NCBI GenBank assembly: GCA_022567055.1
Contig: JADFHU010000239.1
Span: 1 to 7,840 of the forward strand
Direction of reading: 5' to 3'
Length of the DNA: 7,840 bases
DNA from: Planctomycetota bacterium
Lineage (GTDB): Bacteria; Planctomycetota; Phycisphaerae; Sedimentisphaerales; Anaerobacaceae
Each line of letters begins with the position of its first letter. The first letter of the stretch is position 1. Made by a program: the position numbers and the translations under genes. Of the stretch, positions 5,556 to 7,840 are shown piece by piece. Under the pieces are notes generated by a model that was not told the origin of the DNA, made no database searches, and worked only from the letters and a program-made list of their open reading frames with translations.

Positions 5556-5597
5556 GGGTACGCGCTTCCGAGGGAGAGCCTTAGCTCAAAACGGCGT

Positions 5598-5626
5598 ATT
5601 ATACGGAAGAGCGCCGAAGGGGTGAA
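5598..5626 (-). promoter_or_regulatory. Sigma-70-type promoter for the phosphatase-cmk pair
   Basis: On the minus strand TTCACC (5621-5626) is followed after exactly 17 nt by a perfect TATAAT (5598-5603). Transcription would start near 5590, giving a leader of about 35 nt before the ATG at 5555. The 168-bp gap to the upstream membrane-protein gene supports an independent promoter here. Confidence 0.65.
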
Positions 5627-5678
5627 ACACAATTCCGGATTTGGCCGTAGAAGTGCTCAAAAATGAACGGCAATCGCA

Positions 5679-5705
5679 GCGCGTCCGTGGGGCTGACGGC
5701 CGCGC
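5679..5705 (-). terminator. Possible terminator hairpin after the membrane-protein gene
   Basis: GCGCG (5679-5683) and CCGT (5685-5688) pair with ACGG (5696-5699) and CGCGC (5701-5705), with one internal mismatch and a 7-nt loop. It lies 18 bp after the stop of the membrane gene. The only T-run on the minus strand (5659-5663) is about 15 nt further on, so it is not a canonical intrinsic terminator. Confidence 0.3.
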
Positions 5706-5723
5706 CCGTGATTCACTGCCTGC

Positions 5724-7595
5724 TCAATAGGGACCTTTAATGGTGATGGCCTGCCCGACGGCCGGAGGGTTGAAGGCGATGTACTGCTCGTTCTTCCAGT
5801 CCCATTGCAACCAACGGAGGGCCATCTCTTCCAGCGGCTCCACGAAACGACACGCGACCTCGATGGGATTCCCCTGGGGATCGATCGCAATGACCTGAAG
5901 AGTCAGCTCGGGAAACACGATGGGGGTGGTCGGCGAGACCCTTTCATGGGGGGCTCGGAAATCACTGAGGTAGCGGTAGAGGTGGACCATTCCCAGCCGG
6001 GTCGTAGGACGACAGGTGAGCAGAGATGCTTCCTGGGCCCGCAGGGTGAGTGTGTTCGCATCCTCTCGTGTCACCGTCAAGGGACCGTAGCCCGGCGCCA
6101 GCAGACGGATGTCACGGGGCAGGGGCCGGTCTTGCAGCGCCTGCTTAAAGGGGACATAGAGGAAGGAGGCGGGATTGGGTGCATTGAGGATGACCAGGGG
6201 GCGCTGGTCGTCGGTGGCCAGGTCGGCCAGTCCGCCCAGGTCGGTGGTGGCGTCAATCCGCTGCACCATCTTCTGGGTGGTCCAGGGGGCGCTCAGCTTG
6301 GCAAGCGCCGCGACCGGGAGGTGAATGAGGATCAGGAGCCCGCATAGTGCCTTAGCCCAGGGGGACACGCGCAGGAAAGGTTCGCATCTTGATGAAGCGC
6401 TGAAACAGTGCCCAATGAATAGGGCGATGAGCGCATACCCTCCCATGCTGCCAAAGAGCAGATTCCGTCCCATCGGGACCGCGGCACATACCGGGACGAT
6501 GGCCAGATGCATGCCCACGAACCAGAAGCGGGCGGAGCGCTTTCTAACGAGCAGGGGCCACAAGAGGATGGGAACGACCAGACTGAGGACTGCCAAGAGC
6601 AGTGCATAGGGCCAGCGTATCTCATCGTGAATGAGCGCGAAGAGTTCGGGAGGCAAGGAGAACCACTGGCCCGCCGTCAGGAAGGGGCCTCGCTGCCAGG
6701 CGGCCTGGGCAAAGGCCAGGGGCTGGTTGCCGGGATCGAAGTAAAAACCACCCCCGCTCGCGCCATATCCGGCGGCGTTGTAGAGCAGCCGCCAGAGGAG
6801 GATCAGAGAGAAGGCCGGCAGCAGGCTCAAGAGCCGCGGGGCCCAACGACTGCGGTCCAAGACCAGTGCGTAGGCCGACAGATAGGCAAAGGTGGCGATG
6901 CCGGCCTCTGCCGACAGGAGCGAAGCGAGCAGAAACACCCAGGAGAGCAGGCCGGAGCTCCAAGAGGAATGGACCCGCCAGCGGTGGTGAGCCAGCAGGC
7001 AGCCGATGGCGAAAACCAGGGAGATCAGTTGATTGCGATTGGCGATCCACATGGCCGGAAAGTAGTGGTTGTCATCCAGTGCGAAGAGCAGGATCGCCAG
7101 TCCGGCCACCCAAGGGGGGTCGACCCAGTGGCGAAACAGCGTGCCGACACCGTAGACGACCAAGGCCAACCAGACCAGGCTGTGGAAGTGCCTCCAGAAG
7201 ACCGAACTGCCGAAGAGCTTTAGATCCAACCAGGCTGCGAAGGCGGCCACGGGGCGCAGCAATGAGACTTGGTAGTGCTCCCCCGTCCACCAGGGCAGGG
7301 CCCCATAGGCCTTGAATGGCTCCCGATTCTTCTCCGGGCCGACGGCGATGAAATGTTCGCTCAGAAGCATGCCCAGGTGTCCCGGCCTGGAGATACCCAG
7401 TCCCACCTTGTTCAATGCGTCATGTATCGATGGGCTCTCGATAAGTTCCACCTGTTGGCAGTAGTCATCATTGAAAAGGCCCGACCACAGGGCCGGCGCG
7501 CTGGTGAAGAATGAAAAGACAACGAGAACCGGTAGCAGACGAGGATGCGACAGCAGGGCCTTGCCCCGCAGCAGGATGCGGTGTCTTGTTGTCAT
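5724..7595 (-). CDS. Polytopic membrane protein, GT-C glycosyltransferase-like
   Basis: A 623-residue inner-membrane protein with about 11 predicted hydrophobic helices (roughly 19-39, 136-154, 162-173, 188-203, 214-231, 233-246, 254-272, 329-350, 357-374, 381-397, 414-433) and a soluble C-terminal domain of about 190 residues. After helix 1 comes FNDDYCQQ (D43, D44), where GT-C glycosyltransferases carry their acidic catalytic motif. LRPVAAFAAWLDLKLFGSSVFWRHFHSLVW (113-142) resembles the 'RPL...D..LFG...H..N..LH' segment of TMTC/PMT-like GT-C proteins. This suggests transfer of a sugar from a polyprenyl-phosphate donor, but that is inference and no family-level assignment is certain. I chose ATG 7595. 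The frame stays open to an ATG at 7772, but those 59 residues are Cys/Ser-rich and do not look like protein. Neither start has a good Shine-Dalgarno. It is the upstream gene of the minus-strand block, probably a separate transcript. Confidence 0.75.
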   Translation of the reverse strand: MTTRHRILLRGKALLSHPRLLPVLVVFSFFTSAPALWSGLFNDDYCQQVELIESPSIHDALNKVGLGISRPGHLGMLLSEHFIAVGPEKNREPFKAYGALPWWTGEHYQVSLLRPVAAFAAWLDLKLFGSSVFWRHFHSLVWLALVVYGVGTLFRHWVDPPWVAGLAILLFALDDNHYFPAMWIANRNQLISLVFAIGCLLAHHRWRVHSSWSSGLLSWVFLLASLLSAEAGIATFAYLSAYALVLDRSRWAPRLLSLLPAFSLILLWRLLYNAAGYGASGGGFYFDPGNQPLAFAQAAWQRGPFLTAGQWFSLPPELFALIHDEIRWPYALLLAVLSLVVPILLWPLLVRKRSARFWFVGMHLAIVPVCAAVPMGRNLLFGSMGGYALIALFIGHCFSASSRCEPFLRVSPWAKALCGLLILIHLPVAALAKLSAPWTTQKMVQRIDATTDLGGLADLATDDQRPLVILNAPNPASFLYVPFKQALQDRPLPRDIRLLAPGYGPLTVTREDANTLTLRAQEASLLTCRPTTRLGMVHLYRYLSDFRAPHERVSPTTPIVFPELTLQVIAIDPQGNPIEVACRFVEPLEEMALRWLQWDWKNEQYIAFNPPAVGQAITIKGPY

Positions 7596-7840
7596 ACGAG
7601 GGTTGAATCTATCCAAGGCTGAGACTATGATGTTAGGCTCTGTCTGAAAACTCGATCTGAGAGCGGCCCTTTTTCTTAGCTGTTCGACGCTGCTATCGCA
7701 ACACGGGCTGCACGAAGGCAACAGGGTTGTTCGTCTGGCTGCATCCGGCTGCATGGACGATAAAACTAGCATCGCCTGCTTCGCCGTCTTTGCCAGGCGA
7801 CAAAAATGCTCGCTCTCGGGCCGACGACGGAGCTTTAAGA
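7596..7840. other. Upstream region of the membrane gene, no gene supported
   Basis: It should hold the promoter of the membrane-protein gene, but no convincing -35/-10 pair was found. GGCTCTGTCTGAAAACTC (7636-7653) resembles the outer ends of some IS4/IS5-type elements, though no partner end or transposase is in view. A 7-bp stem, TCGCCTG (7772-7778) and CAGGCGA (7794-7800), has a 15-nt loop and no T-run. Confidence 0.35.

Noticed and set aside
6507..7223. Plus-strand 238-residue frame opposite the membrane protein
   Set aside because: Gln/Gly/Glu-rich antisense shadow of hydrophobic codons; the minus-strand frame has clear membrane helices.

Overview
The window looks like a chromosomal segment of a moderately GC-rich Gram-negative bacterium. 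It has a core-genome block on the right (about 3.5-7.6 kb, all minus strand, uniformly GC-rich) and a compositionally mixed accessory block on the left (about 0.4-3.5 kb, distinctly AT-richer). The protein style would fit Nitrospira or a similar lineage, but nothing seen here proves a taxon, so that is a low-confidence guess.

Left block. A minus-strand gene that runs off the left edge encodes a Lys/Ala/Glu-rich helical protein. It is built partly from three 66-bp tandem repeats, and its 5' third is abruptly AT-rich. After an AT-rich divergent spacer comes a set of short plus-strand elements that resembles an integron gene-cassette array without an integrase in view. It consists of a small orphan gene (902-1150) followed directly by a degenerate attC-like element, then an ORF-less stretch of about 290 bp containing a perfect 24-bp palindrome. 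Next is a well-formed attC-like element (1428-1499) with paired arms, 5-nt unpaired spacers and two extra-helical bases. A small putative winged-helix gene (1523) follows. A complete 1120-bp IS630-family element (1774-2893), flanked by TA dinucleotides, has inserted into the 3' end of that gene. An unrecognised gene (2953-3453) ends the block, convergent with the core genes.

Right block. Reading leftward on the minus strand are a polytopic GT-C-like membrane protein (5724-7595), a GAF plus PP2C/SpoIIE-type phosphatase (4188-5555) with a good sigma-70-type promoter, and cytidylate kinase cmk (3508-4182). The cmk start lies 5 nt after the phosphatase stop, so phosphatase and kinase are very probably co-transcribed and translationally coupled. 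The phosphatase would act in signalling (partner-switching type) and Cmk in pyrimidine nucleotide metabolism; no direct functional link is visible.

The most interesting item is the possible integrase-less attC cluster, whose core sites read GTTCT instead of the consensus GTTRRRY, together with the IS630 insertion that can be resolved to the base pair.
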